Notes: a model not told the origin generated them from the sequence alone. A DNA stretch of 64,000 nucleotides from Treponema sp. (GCA_009785215.1 WQWU01000003.1:1-64000), one strand, 5' to 3'. Positions 9,075 through 18,546 are shown, numbered from the stretch's first letter. Numbers and translations: made by a program.

Positions 9075-10601
9075 CTAATAATGAAGTTCTGTGCCTATAA
9101 ATAATTCCATGGGAGTTCTTTTTGAAATATCAGAAAAATTCCATGCAATTGATATTCTTAAAAATAAGCTTCTGAAGAAATCCGGGAAAATAATCATTTC
9201 CATACCTGCGGATAAAAGCAGGTTTTCTTTTCCAAAAGACGCCGGTTTTTGCGGGTCCTGATAAAAAGCCATATCTATTATTGGGCTTAAGTGAAGATCA
9301 AAATCCAGTATGCGAACTTTTCTGTTGTTAAACCATTGAGAAGGCCTGATCCTTAGGGCTCTTACAGGCAGATCCAGATTTAAAGAAATCATATAATCTG
9401 CGGAAACTTCTTTATTTAAAATTCCGCGCATTACATCCGCCGCGCTGTCATTGCTGCCGTTAAACCAATGCCGGTAAGACAAACGCGCTGAAAATCCGAA
9501 AATATCAAAAAAAGTCAGGTGCCCTCTGGCATATATACCTATATCAGATGATAATGGCTCTTCGTTTTTTCTTAAACTATAAAAATTATAGCTAAATGAA
9601 TTATATGCTCCTACGGCAAGTCCTCTTTTAAAATTGCCAAGCCAGTCAATACGTCCGAATTCCAGAGTATGAGAAAATCCCAAAAAAGGCCCCTTTTTAT
9701 TTTCAACCAACGGCCATGTTGGAAATTCATGATTAAATGTAGCGTATAATCTGGGCGTATAAGTCAGCTCTCCGAACGGACCAACTTCAAGGCTTGTTGG
9801 AATTTTCCATCTTATAAACGGACGGCTGGACATATATAGTCCTTCCTGAAAATCCTTGCCGTATTGAATTTTGTCAGCATCCGAAAGTTCTTCGTTAACA
9901 ATAAAATGTTCATCAAAACCAATGGTAAATGTTGTTGTTTTAAACGGAAGTTCTACAGATAATCCTGTTATATTTCTGTAATACCATTCTTTTCCCATAT
10001 CAGGACGGTAAAAAACATCATGATCAAAATTTATATTCCAGTTAATTCCAAAAAGCCTGATTGGAATATCTGAGTCAAGCATAAAGTTAAAAGAATTTCT
10101 GCCGTGCTCATCGTGCCTGTAACCGATATCAAGTCTTAAAGCGCTCATTGTGCCCAAAAAATTATAATCGCGCGCTTTTATTGTAATATCAAAACCTGAA
10201 TTGGAACTGTATTGAGGACGCGGTATCGCTACAATATTCCAGGTATCTTTTACATGTATAACCAAATCTACAGGATATTTTCCGTCTTCTCTTGTTTCGC
10301 CTATTGTATAATCAATACTTACGCTGTCTAAAACTCTTTCGTTGTATAACAGCTGAGTTTTATTGCTGATATATTTTTCAAGATTTTCAAATCCTTTTAT
10401 TTCTTCGCCGGAAATAAAATCTGCTTTGTTAATTAATGCATAAGGACGCGTTAAACCGCTGATATTAAAAACAAATGAAGAAATTACATATATGTTTTCT
10501 GATAAATCATTTTCTGTTATTTCTTCCTGTTCTTCCTGTGAATAAACAGGAAAACATAATGACACTATTAATATTATTAAAATAAATGCTTTTAAATTCA
10601 T
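9075..10601 (-). CDS. Outer-membrane beta-barrel protein
   Basis: A 508-residue exported protein with a signal peptide (hydrophobic residues 4-20, then VYSQ). Residues about 35-110 look like one POTRA-type domain with short beta strands, and the rest has alternating strands rich in Tyr, Phe and Trp with turns containing Asn, Gly and Asp. It ends in a strand closing with TELHY, and an aromatic last residue is usual for outer-membrane barrels. It resembles small Omp85/TamA-like proteins, but I cannot assign a family. It lies just before ugd in the same direction, so it could be an outer-membrane partner of surface-glycan assembly; this is inference. Confidence 0.7.
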   Translation of the reverse strand: MNLKAFILIILIVSLCFPVYSQEEQEEITENDLSENIYVISSFVFNISGLTRPYALINKADFISGEEIKGFENLEKYISNKTQLLYNERVLDSVSIDYTIGETREDGKYPVDLVIHVKDTWNIVAIPRPQYSSNSGFDITIKARDYNFLGTMSALRLDIGYRHDEHGRNSFNFMLDSDIPIRLFGINWNINFDHDVFYRPDMGKEWYYRNITGLSVELPFKTTTFTIGFDEHFIVNEELSDADKIQYGKDFQEGLYMSSRPFIRWKIPTSLEVGPFGELTYTPRLYATFNHEFPTWPLVENKKGPFLGFSHTLEFGRIDWLGNFKRGLAVGAYNSFSYNFYSLRKNEEPLSSDIGIYARGHLTFFDIFGFSARLSYRHWFNGSNDSAADVMRGILNKEVSADYMISLNLDLPVRALRIRPSQWFNNRKVRILDFDLHLSPIIDMAFYQDPQKPASFGKENLLLSAGMEMIIFPDFFRSLFLRISIAWNFSDISKRTPMELFIGTELHY

Positions 10602-10644
10602 ACTGGAAATACCGCCAAAAATAATTTATGACAAAAAAAACCGG

Positions 10645-10663
10645 TTCCGGCAAAAAACCGGAA
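10645..10663 (-). terminator. Hairpin terminator after the xanthine-dehydrogenase genes
   Basis: On the minus strand a TTCCGG / CCGGAA stem with a T-rich 7-base loop is followed by CCGG and a run of eight T. It lies between the end of the FAD-subunit gene (10801) and the start of the barrel-protein gene (10601), so it would separate two transcription units unless antiterminated. Confidence 0.5.
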
Positions 10664-10800
10664 AAAAAACGGGGAAAATAAAACCTATTCAACCAAAAAA
10701 AAGGTTAAATGGACACAGGACGGACAGGCGGCCGAAACACGCTCTGTAATCATGCGATTTTCATTAGAATCAAGGAAATTATAGCAAAATTTGGTATATA

Positions 10801-11637
10801 TTACAAGGTGTCTGACAAGTTATAGACATTCTCTTCTATGCTGTTTAAAAGGGCATTTTTGGAGAATTCCGATACTTCCTGCTTTCCGGAAAGGAAATCT
10901 CTCCAGTTTTCGACAAAATCATAGGCTGTTTTGCGGTTTAAAGGCAGGTATTTACCGTTTAAGATGGCTTCGCTGTCTTTATTTCTCATAATTGAACTGC
11001 TTTTGTATACTACCCTGATTTCTGACAGGATGTTTTTTTGGGTTTTTACCAGAAATATAAAAGATTCGCTGGAAAAAATGCCGTCTCCGTAGAATTTTTT
11101 ATAAATTGAATAATCCCATGGATGCAAAGGCAGCCTTATTCGTGTTAAAAGTTCCTGATTTTCGATAACGGTATCCTTTTCTGCGGAATGAAAGCGTGCC
11201 GCGGAAACCCATCTGGTATTTTGCTCATTTCGCAGTTCATATTGCGCTTCCAGAGCAATAAGGGGTGCCGGCATATCCGATTTTCCTGTGCTGCAAATAT
11301 TTCCGCCGATAGTCGCTATATTTCTTAATTGTACGCCGGCAATGTTTTCTATGCATCTGCAAAGGACACCCGGAACTATTTTTCCAAGGCGCAAAAGCCT
11401 GTTCAATTTTACCATCGCGCCTATTTCAAGATAATGTTCCGTTCGTGTGATGCTGTGCATTTCCTCGATTTTATCAAGGCAAAGGAAAACAGGAGGCAGA
11501 TTAAGGATATTATGTTCCTGTCTTCCAATCAGGTTTGTTCCTCCGGCGTAGGGAACTGCCGCGGGAAAACGGTTCCAGTCAGAAAAAAGTTCGCTAAAGG
11601 AAGAAGGGAAAAACACATGGTTAAGAGGCGCGTCCAT
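10801..11637 (-). CDS. Xanthine dehydrogenase-type FAD-binding subunit
   Basis: A 278-residue protein of the molybdenum hydroxylase FAD subunit family (XdhB/CoxM-like). The flavin-binding signs are the PYAGGTNLIG loop at about residues 29-38 and the block RNIATIGGNICST at about 106-118. It passes electrons from the Fe-S subunit to NAD or another acceptor. It overlaps the Fe-S subunit gene by 17 bases and is the last of three subunits encoded on the minus strand. A hairpin terminator follows. Confidence 0.9.
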   Translation of the reverse strand: MDAPLNHVFFPSSFSELFSDWNRFPAAVPYAGGTNLIGRQEHNILNLPPVFLCLDKIEEMHSITRTEHYLEIGAMVKLNRLLRLGKIVPGVLCRCIENIAGVQLRNIATIGGNICSTGKSDMPAPLIALEAQYELRNEQNTRWVSAARFHSAEKDTVIENQELLTRIRLPLHPWDYSIYKKFYGDGIFSSESFIFLVKTQKNILSEIRVVYKSSSIMRNKDSEAILNGKYLPLNRKTAYDFVENWRDFLSGKQEVSEFSKNALLNSIEENVYNLSDTL

Positions 11638-12106
11638 GCAGCCTCCTTTGCCTTAAACCGGCAATAGCATCAATTGCGCTTACAAGTCTTTGAATGTTTG
11701 TACAACGGCACTTTATTCCGGAAAAACCCATAAGTATTTCTTCTTTGGAGGGAGAGGGGTTTTTGTCAAGAAGCGCCTCTGTGCATAAAACTTTCCCGGC
11801 TTCGCAATATCCGCAATTTCCCAAATGTTTATCCGCAAAAGTATTAATAATTTCCTGATACTCAATTGTTTGGGAAAAACCTTCGATTGTGATTATTTCG
11901 CTGCCCTTTATTTTAAACGCAGGTATAAGGCACGCAGGGCTTACATTTCCGTTAAATATAACTGAACAGGCTCCGCATTGCCCCGTAAGACAACCTGGTT
12001 TAGAACCGAATAAACCAAAGCTTCCGCGCAGAATATCGATTAGCCTGACGCCTGCCTCTGTGCGAAAAACAACATCTTCACCGTTTAAAATAAAATTTAT
12101 TGTCAT
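11621..12106 (-). CDS. Xanthine dehydrogenase-type [2Fe-2S] subunit
   Basis: A 161-residue protein with two Fe-S motifs. The plant-ferredoxin-type cluster is in KPGCLTGQCGACSV and the CoxS-type second cluster uses CGYCEAGK and KCRCTNIQR. It transfers electrons from the molybdenum site to the FAD subunit. It overlaps the molybdenum subunit by 4 bases (ATGA type) and the FAD subunit by 17 bases, so the three are coupled. Length is normal for this family. Confidence 0.93.
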   Translation of the reverse strand: MTINFILNGEDVVFRTEAGVRLIDILRGSFGLFGSKPGCLTGQCGACSVIFNGNVSPACLIPAFKIKGSEIITIEGFSQTIEYQEIINTFADKHLGNCGYCEAGKVLCTEALLDKNPSPSKEEILMGFSGIKCRCTNIQRLVSAIDAIAGLRQRRLHGRAS

Positions 12107-14202
12107 TTTACCGCCTGATTTTGCTTATGATCATTTCTAATTCTAACCATTTCCCAAATATCATTTTTTTTAAGAGGGATAGATTTATAACAATGATCCA
12201 TTGCCTGTGAAACAGCCTGCAGAAAAGCCGCGGGAATACAATTAAAGGGGAGCTCCCCAATCCCTTTAGCCTCGGATGTATCCGATAAAAGAAATTCTAT
12301 TTTGACAGGAGGCATATCAAGGGGAGAGAAAAAATTAAAATTATTGTATTGTTTTCTTGGCAATATCCCGTTTACATATTCAATATTTTCTGCAAAAGCC
12401 CATCCCAAAGCCTGTGTTACATTTCGCATAAGGCTTCTTTTTGCCCTGTGTTTGGAAATAATTTTGCCGCCGTCTACGGCAAGCCATATCCCGCGTATTT
12501 TGGGAAGACATTCAACAAGATCGACGGTTACTTCAACAACGGCGGCGGCGAGGGCGGGTTTTGTAAAGCCGCTTACATCCATAACTTTAAAACTTTTGTC
12601 ACGGAAAAAACCTTCCTGAGGTCTTACAGAACGCTTTACTGTAATTGGAAGCGGGTCGTGAAAACGCTGTTTGCGGATAGCAAGGCAGCATCTTTCTACC
12701 AGTTTTGTTATAACCGTTATGTTTCTTGAAGCGCAGGAAGGACCGCTGTCGGGGGCTGCGGCTGAAACAATGCGAACCATTTCCGGCTGTATCGACATTG
12801 TTTCTGACGCTATTTTTTGCCATATTTTCTGGTAATCTTCCGGGCTTGTAATATTGGATTTTATTTCCAGAATGCTTTCTTTTGTAAGCGTTACTTCTAC
12901 ACTGTATGAACCTTTATCATCCGAATAGTAGAGAAGACCATTGCCCTGAAAACCAGCCGCAATCCCTATCCCCCGCGGATTCTCTCCCTTTTCTGCCGGG
13001 GTGCCCCAAGTTCTGCTCTTTCTTAACAGCTCAAAAGATGACCACTTGCGGTAATAATCACTCATTTTTGTAACAGCCTCAAACAGCTCATTGTCGCAAT
13101 TGTTGTTTTTAACTGTTTGCTGTAAAGGTAAAATCGCTCTTTTATCAGCATTGTTCGCGCGAAAACAAGCAGGGTCAATTTCATAAACATCTGCTATTTG
13201 AGAAATATGCCTTTCTATCGCAAACAACCCCTGAGCCAGGCCAAACCCGGTAAATGGCCCCTGAACGGGAATATTTGTCCGGTTTGCCCTCGCTGTCAGT
13301 TTTAAATTCTTAAAATTATATAAACCCAAGCTTCCAAGGCACATTTGATCCAATATTTCCTTTTCGTTAACCCCGTATGCGCCAAGGTTAACAGAAATAT
13401 CGATTTTAGAAGATGTAATATTACCTTTTTCGTCAATAAAACTGGCAATTTCTATATCAGAGCCGCACCTTTTTGGGGTGTAAAAAAAATCTTCTTCTCT
13501 GGTTAATATCAGGCGAACAGGTTTGTTTGTAATAAATGTACCCAATGCGGCAAGACAGGAGATAAGCGACGGATACCATAATTTTCCGTCCATATGCAGA
13601 TTAATGGCAGTAGGTTCAACCAATACAACAGAAGGATTTAGACCCAGCGCTATAGAAACGGATCTTTTTACATGATTTGCCCATTGAGTTGAAGTTCTTA
13701 CTACAAGATTTTTTTTATCATCCCAAAATGAAACAGCTCCTGCAGGTTCCGCATACCAGTGTTCCTGAATACCTGTTATAAAATTACCTTTAACGATTCT
13801 GGAATTTTCTGATAATTCATCTGCCGGGCTGCCAATGATAATCTGACGTTCTGCAAGGGGTGTGTAACCATCATCATTGCCGCAGGAAAAAACAGGGGGC
13901 TCTTCATCGGCTATTACCATACATCTGTCAATAATATCTTCCAGTTTTGTTTTGTCATTCCCCAAGAGCAGTGCCGCAGGCTCGCCTATGTAGGACAGTT
14001 TTTCATCCGCCAGTATGGGTATATCCGTATTATAAAGTTTGTTTTTTCCGGGAATATCTTTGGCAGTAACAAGCGTAAAATTTTCCGGCAGTTCGGAAAT
14101 TTCAATATTTTTTAATATGCCTTTTGCCACAGGCGATCTGATAATCGCGGCATAAAGCAAATCTTTCGGGTAAATATCTTCCAGAAACGGCAGAGCTTCC
14201 AT
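12103..14202 (-). CDS. Xanthine dehydrogenase-type molybdenum cofactor subunit
   Basis: A 699-residue large subunit. The N-terminal part begins with the Ald_Xan_dh a/b-hammerhead region. The Moco-binding part contains GPFTGFGLAQGLFAIERH, and the C-terminal EAKGIGELPF holds the glutamate expected to act as catalytic base. It probably hydroxylates a purine (hypoxanthine or xanthine) or a related N-heterocycle; substrate cannot be fixed from sequence. At 699 residues it is slightly short for the family. No Moco biosynthesis genes are in the window. It follows the dehydratase gene by 20 bases, so it may be read from the same polysaccharide-locus promoter, which is unusual. Confidence 0.88.
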   Translation of the reverse strand: MEALPFLEDIYPKDLLYAAIIRSPVAKGILKNIEISELPENFTLVTAKDIPGKNKLYNTDIPILADEKLSYIGEPAALLLGNDKTKLEDIIDRCMVIADEEPPVFSCGNDDGYTPLAERQIIIGSPADELSENSRIVKGNFITGIQEHWYAEPAGAVSFWDDKKNLVVRTSTQWANHVKRSVSIALGLNPSVVLVEPTAINLHMDGKLWYPSLISCLAALGTFITNKPVRLILTREEDFFYTPKRCGSDIEIASFIDEKGNITSSKIDISVNLGAYGVNEKEILDQMCLGSLGLYNFKNLKLTARANRTNIPVQGPFTGFGLAQGLFAIERHISQIADVYEIDPACFRANNADKRAILPLQQTVKNNNCDNELFEAVTKMSDYYRKWSSFELLRKSRTWGTPAEKGENPRGIGIAAGFQGNGLLYYSDDKGSYSVEVTLTKESILEIKSNITSPEDYQKIWQKIASETMSIQPEMVRIVSAAAPDSGPSCASRNITVITKLVERCCLAIRKQRFHDPLPITVKRSVRPQEGFFRDKSFKVMDVSGFTKPALAAAVVEVTVDLVECLPKIRGIWLAVDGGKIISKHRAKRSLMRNVTQALGWAFAENIEYVNGILPRKQYNNFNFFSPLDMPPVKIEFLLSDTSEAKGIGELPFNCIPAAFLQAVSQAMDHCYKSIPLKKNDIWEMVRIRNDHKQNQAVK

Positions 14203-14222
14203 CTGGTATCATTTTATTATGA

Positions 14223-15689
14223 TTAGCCGATGTTTTCTAGTGGTATCATACCGTAAGTTTTAAGAATATCCCGTAATATTTTGGAGTTACGGTAAACATC
14301 CGGTTTTTCCGCGTTAAAACAGCAAACTGACCGCAGGTCTTCCAGAAACGATTTTACATTGATTTCCAGAGGTTTTTTTCTGTTTATTTTCAGTATGCGG
14401 CTGAAATCTGTCAAAGAAGGAATCTCATCACCCGATAATAGCGATTCGTCCATGCGTTCTCCGGCTCTTAAACCGATATATTCAATCTTTATCTCTGTTT
14501 CCGGCTCATAACCATGAAAACGGATGAGCTGTTCCGCAAGGTCGCGGATACGGACAGGTTCGCCCATATCCAAAAGGTAAAGTCCTCCGTTTTCGCCTAC
14601 ACCGCCCGTTTTAAGCACAAGAGAACAAGCCTCGCTTATGGTCATAAAATAACGGCGCACATCGGGGTGAGTGACTGTTACAGGTCCGCCTTTTTCTATT
14701 TGTTTCTGGAAAAGGGGTACAATCGACCCGCGCGAACCGAGCACATTTCCAAACCGGACAACAACAAAATTAGGTCCGTTTTTATTTTCGCTTGCATCCA
14801 ATACAAGCTGTTCACAGATGAATTTTGAAGCGCCGTATACGGAAACAGGATCAACAGCTTTATCTGTCGAGATATGAATAAAATGCCTGATACCATGTTT
14901 AACAGCCGCCTTGATCAGGTTTTCAGTACCAAAGACATTGTTTTCGATAGCCGCGACAGGGTTTTCCTCCATCATGGGAACATGTTTATATGCCGCGGTG
15001 TGAAAAATAGCATCTGCTTTTAAATTGGAAAGAATATAATCTACGTAAAGGGCGTCTTTTAAATCGCCAATAACAGGCACAATAGCTGCTTTTTCGCCTA
15101 CACCTTCGTCCTGGAGGAGGCGCAGTTCCCTGTCAATTTGGTAAATTGAATTTTCACCATGTCCCAAAAGATAAAGCCTTGAAACACCGCCTGACAGCAG
15201 CTGACGGCATAATTCGCTGCCAATAGAGCCGCCGGCTCCGGTAACCAAAACACGCTTTCCGCGTACATAGGAGAGGCTTTGTTTCAGTTTGATGGTAATT
15301 GGGTTTCTGCCAAGCAAGTCTTGTAAGTCGATGGAGCGTGTCTGTATCAAATGCGCATCGCCGTCTATAATCTGCGAGATACCCGGCAAAATACGTATTT
15401 TCTGAAAACTAGCCTTGTTTAATACCGAATAAAGTTCTTTTAAACAGTCCGTACTGGCGCTTGGAATGGCGATTATTGCCTCATCTGCGGGGTTTGTCCT
15501 GAGCAAAAGAGCAACATCCCTGATTGGCCCCAAAACGGGAATATTGTTGATTTTTTTTCCTATCTTCTGCGGATCGTCATCAAGAAAAGCGACAACTTCA
15601 CCAAAAATTGCCTTAGATGCCAATTCGTTTGAGAGGGTGCGCCCCGCAAATCCCGCTCCGATAATGTATAAACGCTTTGATTTTCCCAT
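14223..15689 (-). CDS. CapD/PseB-type nucleotide-sugar dehydratase, soluble form
   Basis: A 488-residue protein with two Rossmann parts. Residues about 5-110 are a CoA-binding-like domain (YIIGAGFAGRTL). Residues about 140-420 are the polysaccharide-biosynthesis dehydratase (VLVTGAGGSIGSELCRQL, HTAAYKHVPMMEENP, STDKAVDP, VYGASKF). It lacks the four N-terminal membrane helices of WbpM-type enzymes. The active site has Tyr in YGASK, as in short PseB/FlaA1 enzymes, where WbpM-type proteins have Met. The likely reaction is 4,6-dehydration of UDP-GlcNAc for surface glycan sugars. Its ATG overlaps the stop of the antiterminator gene (TAATG at 15687-15691). Confidence 0.87.
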   Translation of the reverse strand: MGKSKRLYIIGAGFAGRTLSNELASKAIFGEVVAFLDDDPQKIGKKINNIPVLGPIRDVALLLRTNPADEAIIAIPSASTDCLKELYSVLNKASFQKIRILPGISQIIDGDAHLIQTRSIDLQDLLGRNPITIKLKQSLSYVRGKRVLVTGAGGSIGSELCRQLLSGGVSRLYLLGHGENSIYQIDRELRLLQDEGVGEKAAIVPVIGDLKDALYVDYILSNLKADAIFHTAAYKHVPMMEENPVAAIENNVFGTENLIKAAVKHGIRHFIHISTDKAVDPVSVYGASKFICEQLVLDASENKNGPNFVVVRFGNVLGSRGSIVPLFQKQIEKGGPVTVTHPDVRRYFMTISEACSLVLKTGGVGENGGLYLLDMGEPVRIRDLAEQLIRFHGYEPETEIKIEYIGLRAGERMDESLLSGDEIPSLTDFSRILKINRKKPLEINVKSFLEDLRSVCCFNAEKPDVYRNSKILRDILKTYGMIPLENIG

Positions 15690-16213
15690 TATCTCCCATC
15701 CTTATGTTCTATAACTTCAAAAGCAAGATCTATAGCAAATGAATCATCGTATAAATCCAGTTTAATTTTTGCCCTCTCTTTTCTTCTATCGACCTTTAAA
15801 ATCCTTCCCTCAAGCCCGCAAAGAGGACCTTCCAGCACAACAATCCTTGAATCTTCGTTAAAAAACACCTTTGACCTTCCGGCTAAAGGCTTGTTAATAA
15901 AGTGCAGAACCAGCTCCAAATCCCTGTTTGAAAGGGGGGTTATATTGCGGTTGGATTTTAAAAAACGGTAAAAACCTTCTGTCCGCCTGAAATCCCACTG
16001 AAATGAGCGAATTTGCTCATCATTATCTGCCTCTATGAAAATATATCCGGGAAAAACCGCTAAATTAGCCATTTTAACCTGTCCGGCTTTCCTTATATTG
16101 AGCTGCCTTTGGGGAAAATGAATAGGCAGCGTTGTTTCCGGGTAAAGTGCCCTGAAAAGCTGGATAAATTTCAATTCCGCGCGGGTTTTCACCTGAATGG
16201 CGTAATAATTCAT
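15689..16213 (-). CDS. NusG-paralogue antiterminator (LoaP/RfaH-like)
   Basis: A 174-residue NusG-family protein. The N-terminal NGN domain (MNYYAIQVKTRAELKFIQLF, with FPGYIFIEAD at about residues 62-71) is followed by a C-terminal KOW domain (VVLEGPLCGLEGRILKVDRRKERAKI). Specialised NusG paralogues of this kind sit at the head of long polysaccharide operons and stop RNA polymerase from terminating early. The position, first gene of a minus-strand run reaching position 1 and coupled to the dehydratase, fits. I see no Shine-Dalgarno sequence; a CATAAT -10-like box at 16221-16226 lies so close to the ATG that the message could be leaderless. Confidence 0.85.
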   Translation of the reverse strand: MNYYAIQVKTRAELKFIQLFRALYPETTLPIHFPQRQLNIRKAGQVKMANLAVFPGYIFIEADNDEQIRSFQWDFRRTEGFYRFLKSNRNITPLSNRDLELVLHFINKPLAGRSKVFFNEDSRIVVLEGPLCGLEGRILKVDRRKERAKIKLDLYDDSFAIDLAFEVIEHKDGR

Positions 16214-16281
16214 TATTTAGATTATGAATCCTATTTTGAGTTTTGAAAAGAGTGCCGATAATTAAAATGGAGGAGTATAAA

Positions 16282-16737
16282 GTGTTTAAATTAACATCAA
16301 CCGTTATTCTGCTTGTTTTATTTAATATTAACGCCGCAGCGCATACAATTTTATTAAATGTAATAGAGACCGGGTTAACGGACAGCGGAAGCGGGCATCA
16401 GCATTCTGTACTTTGGGAAAGCGCTTTTATGGACGTTTTTTTTGATGCCGGCCACATTGTCACAAACGCGCCGATACTCCGCATGGAAAGAAAACCTCAT
16501 GGCGACATTATAAATCTGATAGACATTGATGAAGCGAAAGACTGCGGAAGCGATTATATAATTATTACCCAGCTAGATTATTCAGGCGAATCCGTATTGC
16601 CGCGCGATGTATTGCTTTATATTTACGAAGTTAATACCCAGAAAAAAATATTTCAGCAGATTGTCGAAAGAAGAAGAAATGATTTAAACGATCTTAAAAC
16701 GATTGCAAGGGGACTTGTCCCATATATCATGGAATAA
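16282..16737 (+). CDS. Exported protein of unknown function
   Basis: The frame could open at a TTG at 16243, but GTG at 16282 follows a GGAGG sequence by 7 bases and gives a proper signal peptide (MFKLTSTVILLVLFNINAAAHT), so I place the start there (151 residues). The mature part is about 130 residues with short strands, including AKDCGSDYIIITQLDYSG and VLLYIYEVNTQKKIF. This resembles small periplasmic proteins that bind a partner through an alpha/beta fold, but I do not recognise a family. It lies 9 bases upstream of the DPBB/SPOR protein and probably forms an operon with it. Confidence 0.72.
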   Translation: MFKLTSTVILLVLFNINAAAHTILLNVIETGLTDSGSGHQHSVLWESAFMDVFFDAGHIVTNAPILRMERKPHGDIINLIDIDEAKDCGSDYIIITQLDYSGESVLPRDVLLYIYEVNTQKKIFQQIVERRRNDLNDLKTIARGLVPYIME

Positions 16738-16746
16738 GGATTGATT

Positions 16747-18546
16747 ATGAAAACACGGATTTTATTTTTTATTATTACGGCTCTTTTATTTTTTCAGAGT
16801 TCTTCTCCATGGGAAGGAGCTGCAGGTATAGCATCCGACGGGGAACTTCCGGCATCAGGTTTTTTTGTAGCAACGAATTCTTTTCCGCGCAATTCTGTAG
16901 TTGATATCACAAATATTGAAAATGGAAGAACAATCAGGGTAGTTGTCGCAAATACACTTAACAGTCCCGGCCTTCTTGCTATTGTTTCCCGTGAAGCTGC
17001 GGAATTTATCGGTATGCGAAGCGGCTCTATCAGCAGAATAAGAATGTTATCTCCCTCTGATCCAATCGCCTACCAAAGATTTAACGAACGTATATCACAG
17101 GAACCTGTCCGCCCGGAATCGGAACCTGTAATAAAAAGCGAAGAAGAGTTGATTTCTGAATTTTACAGAGCAGATGCTTATGATCCGAATGAGCCGCTGC
17201 CTCCCGTTAGAAATGAATTTACAGGACCAAGTTATATAGTTGAACCGGAATGGGGCGGAGAGGGAAGAGTAGAAATTGTAGAACTTCCGCATTTTGATGA
17301 AGAGGCGTTTACTGATACAACAGAAGTTGTAGAAGCGGAAAAAGAAGAAACTATATTGGTTGTTGAACTAATTGAAGAAAAAATTGACATTGCGGAAGCT
17401 GTGGAAGAAGAAGAAATAATTGAGATAGCCGAAGTAACAGAAGAATATTTTGAAGAAATCATTGAAATAGTTGAAGCCGAAGAGGAGGAAGAATTCGTTG
17501 AAATCATTGAGATAGTCCAGGTGATAGAAGAAGAATATTTTGAGGAAATAATTGAACTTGTTGAAGCGGAGGAAGAGGAAGAGTTCGAAGAAATCATTGA
17601 GATAGTCGAACTTATCGAAGAAGAGGAATTTGAGGAAATAATTGAAATTGTTGAAGCGGAGGAAGAGGAAGAGTTAGTTGAGATTATTGAGATAGTCGAG
17701 CATATAGAAGAAGAGGAATTTGAGGAAATAATCGAAATAGTTGAAGCGGAAGAAGAGGAAGAGTTCGAAGAAATCATTGTAATAGTCGAACTTATCGAAG
17801 AAGAGGAGTTCGAGGAAATTATTGAACTGGTTGAAGCGGAGGAAGAAGAAGAGTTCGAAGAAATTATTGAAATAGTCGAGCATATAGAAGAAGAGGAATT
17901 TGAAGAAATCATTGAGATAGTCGAAGTGATTGAAGAAGAGGAATTTGAGGAAATAATAGAAATAGTTGAAGCAGAGGAAGAAGAATTCGAAGAAATCATT
18001 GAGATTGTCGAAGTGATTGAAGAAGAGGAATTCGAGGAAATAATTGAACTTGTTGAAGTGATAGAAGAGGAACTTGAAGAAATAATTGAGATAGTCGAGG
18101 TGATTGAAGAAGAGGAACTCGAAGAAATAATAGAGTTAGCGGAACACAGGCAGGAATTGGTACCTGTAGAAGCATCTGAATTAACTCCTTCTGAAAGGTC
18201 AAATGTCACCATTAACCCGGAAGATATTATCCCCGGTATTGTGTCAACTACACCACAGGAATCAACACCTGCCGATTCTTCGGCTGAACCGGCTTTTTCA
18301 ATTCGTACAATCCCCAGGCTGGAACGCGGTTTATACTATGTACAAATTGCCTCATTAACCGAAGACCTTGTTGAAAATACCATAAAGAAAATAGATTTAA
18401 GATACGATCCTGTAATCTTTAAAGACAAAGACAGGGACAGGTATCAAATTCTTATAGGACCGTTAAATCAGGGTGAAAGCGCCGCTATCCGTTCCCGCTT
18501 TATAAGTTTTGGCTATAGAGACGCTTTTGTAAGGCGCGGCACCTGA
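16747..18546 (+). CDS. Exported DPBB and SPOR protein with long acidic repeat
   Basis: An ATG at 16747 preceded by AGGA gives 599 residues, preferred over a TTG at 16741. A signal peptide (residues 2-18) is followed by an RlpA-like double-psi beta-barrel at about 25-100 (ASDGELPASGFFVATNSFPRNSVVDI, VSREAAEFIGM). An extremely Glu/Ile-rich repeat covers about residues 190-465, and a SPOR domain ends the protein (LYYVQIASLTED, FKDKDRDRYQILIGPL). SPOR binds denuded peptidoglycan, and the DPBB part resembles lytic transglycosylase RlpA, though the catalytic His/Asp were not identified. The acidic segment is likely a long helical or extended periplasmic spacer. Role in septum or wall remodelling is inferred. 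Confidence 0.8.
   Translation: MKTRILFFIITALLFFQSSSPWEGAAGIASDGELPASGFFVATNSFPRNSVVDITNIENGRTIRVVVANTLNSPGLLAIVSREAAEFIGMRSGSISRIRMLSPSDPIAYQRFNERISQEPVRPESEPVIKSEEELISEFYRADAYDPNEPLPPVRNEFTGPSYIVEPEWGGEGRVEIVELPHFDEEAFTDTTEVVEAEKEETILVVELIEEKIDIAEAVEEEEIIEIAEVTEEYFEEIIEIVEAEEEEEFVEIIEIVQVIEEEYFEEIIELVEAEEEEEFEEIIEIVELIEEEEFEEIIEIVEAEEEEELVEIIEIVEHIEEEEFEEIIEIVEAEEEEEFEEIIVIVELIEEEEFEEIIELVEAEEEEEFEEIIEIVEHIEEEEFEEIIEIVEVIEEEEFEEIIEIVEAEEEEFEEIIEIVEVIEEEEFEEIIELVEVIEEELEEIIEIVEVIEEEELEEIIELAEHRQELVPVEASELTPSERSNVTINPEDIIPGIVSTTPQESTPADSSAEPAFSIRTIPRLERGLYYVQIASLTEDLVENTIKKIDLRYDPVIFKDKDRDRYQILIGPLNQGESAAIRSRFISFGYRDAFVRRGT
17440..18140 (+). repeat. Imperfect coding repeats, acidic (EEFEEIIEIVE type)
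   Basis: About fifteen imperfect copies of a 14-17 codon unit with the core FEEIIEIVE followed by a Glu-rich stretch. Copies differ mostly by synonymous or conservative changes, which suggests old internal duplication. The reverse strand stays open as a Ser/Ile-rich frame, a by-product of the codon pattern. Confidence 0.85.

Noticed and set aside
17440..18140. CRISPR-like array
   Set aside because: Units are adjacent and coding, without unique spacers, inside an exported protein.
17232..18212. 326-residue Ser/Ile-rich open frame on the minus strand
   Set aside because: It is the antisense of the acidic repeat (GAA/GAG codons read as TTC/CTC and AGC-type serines). No start signal or family similarity.
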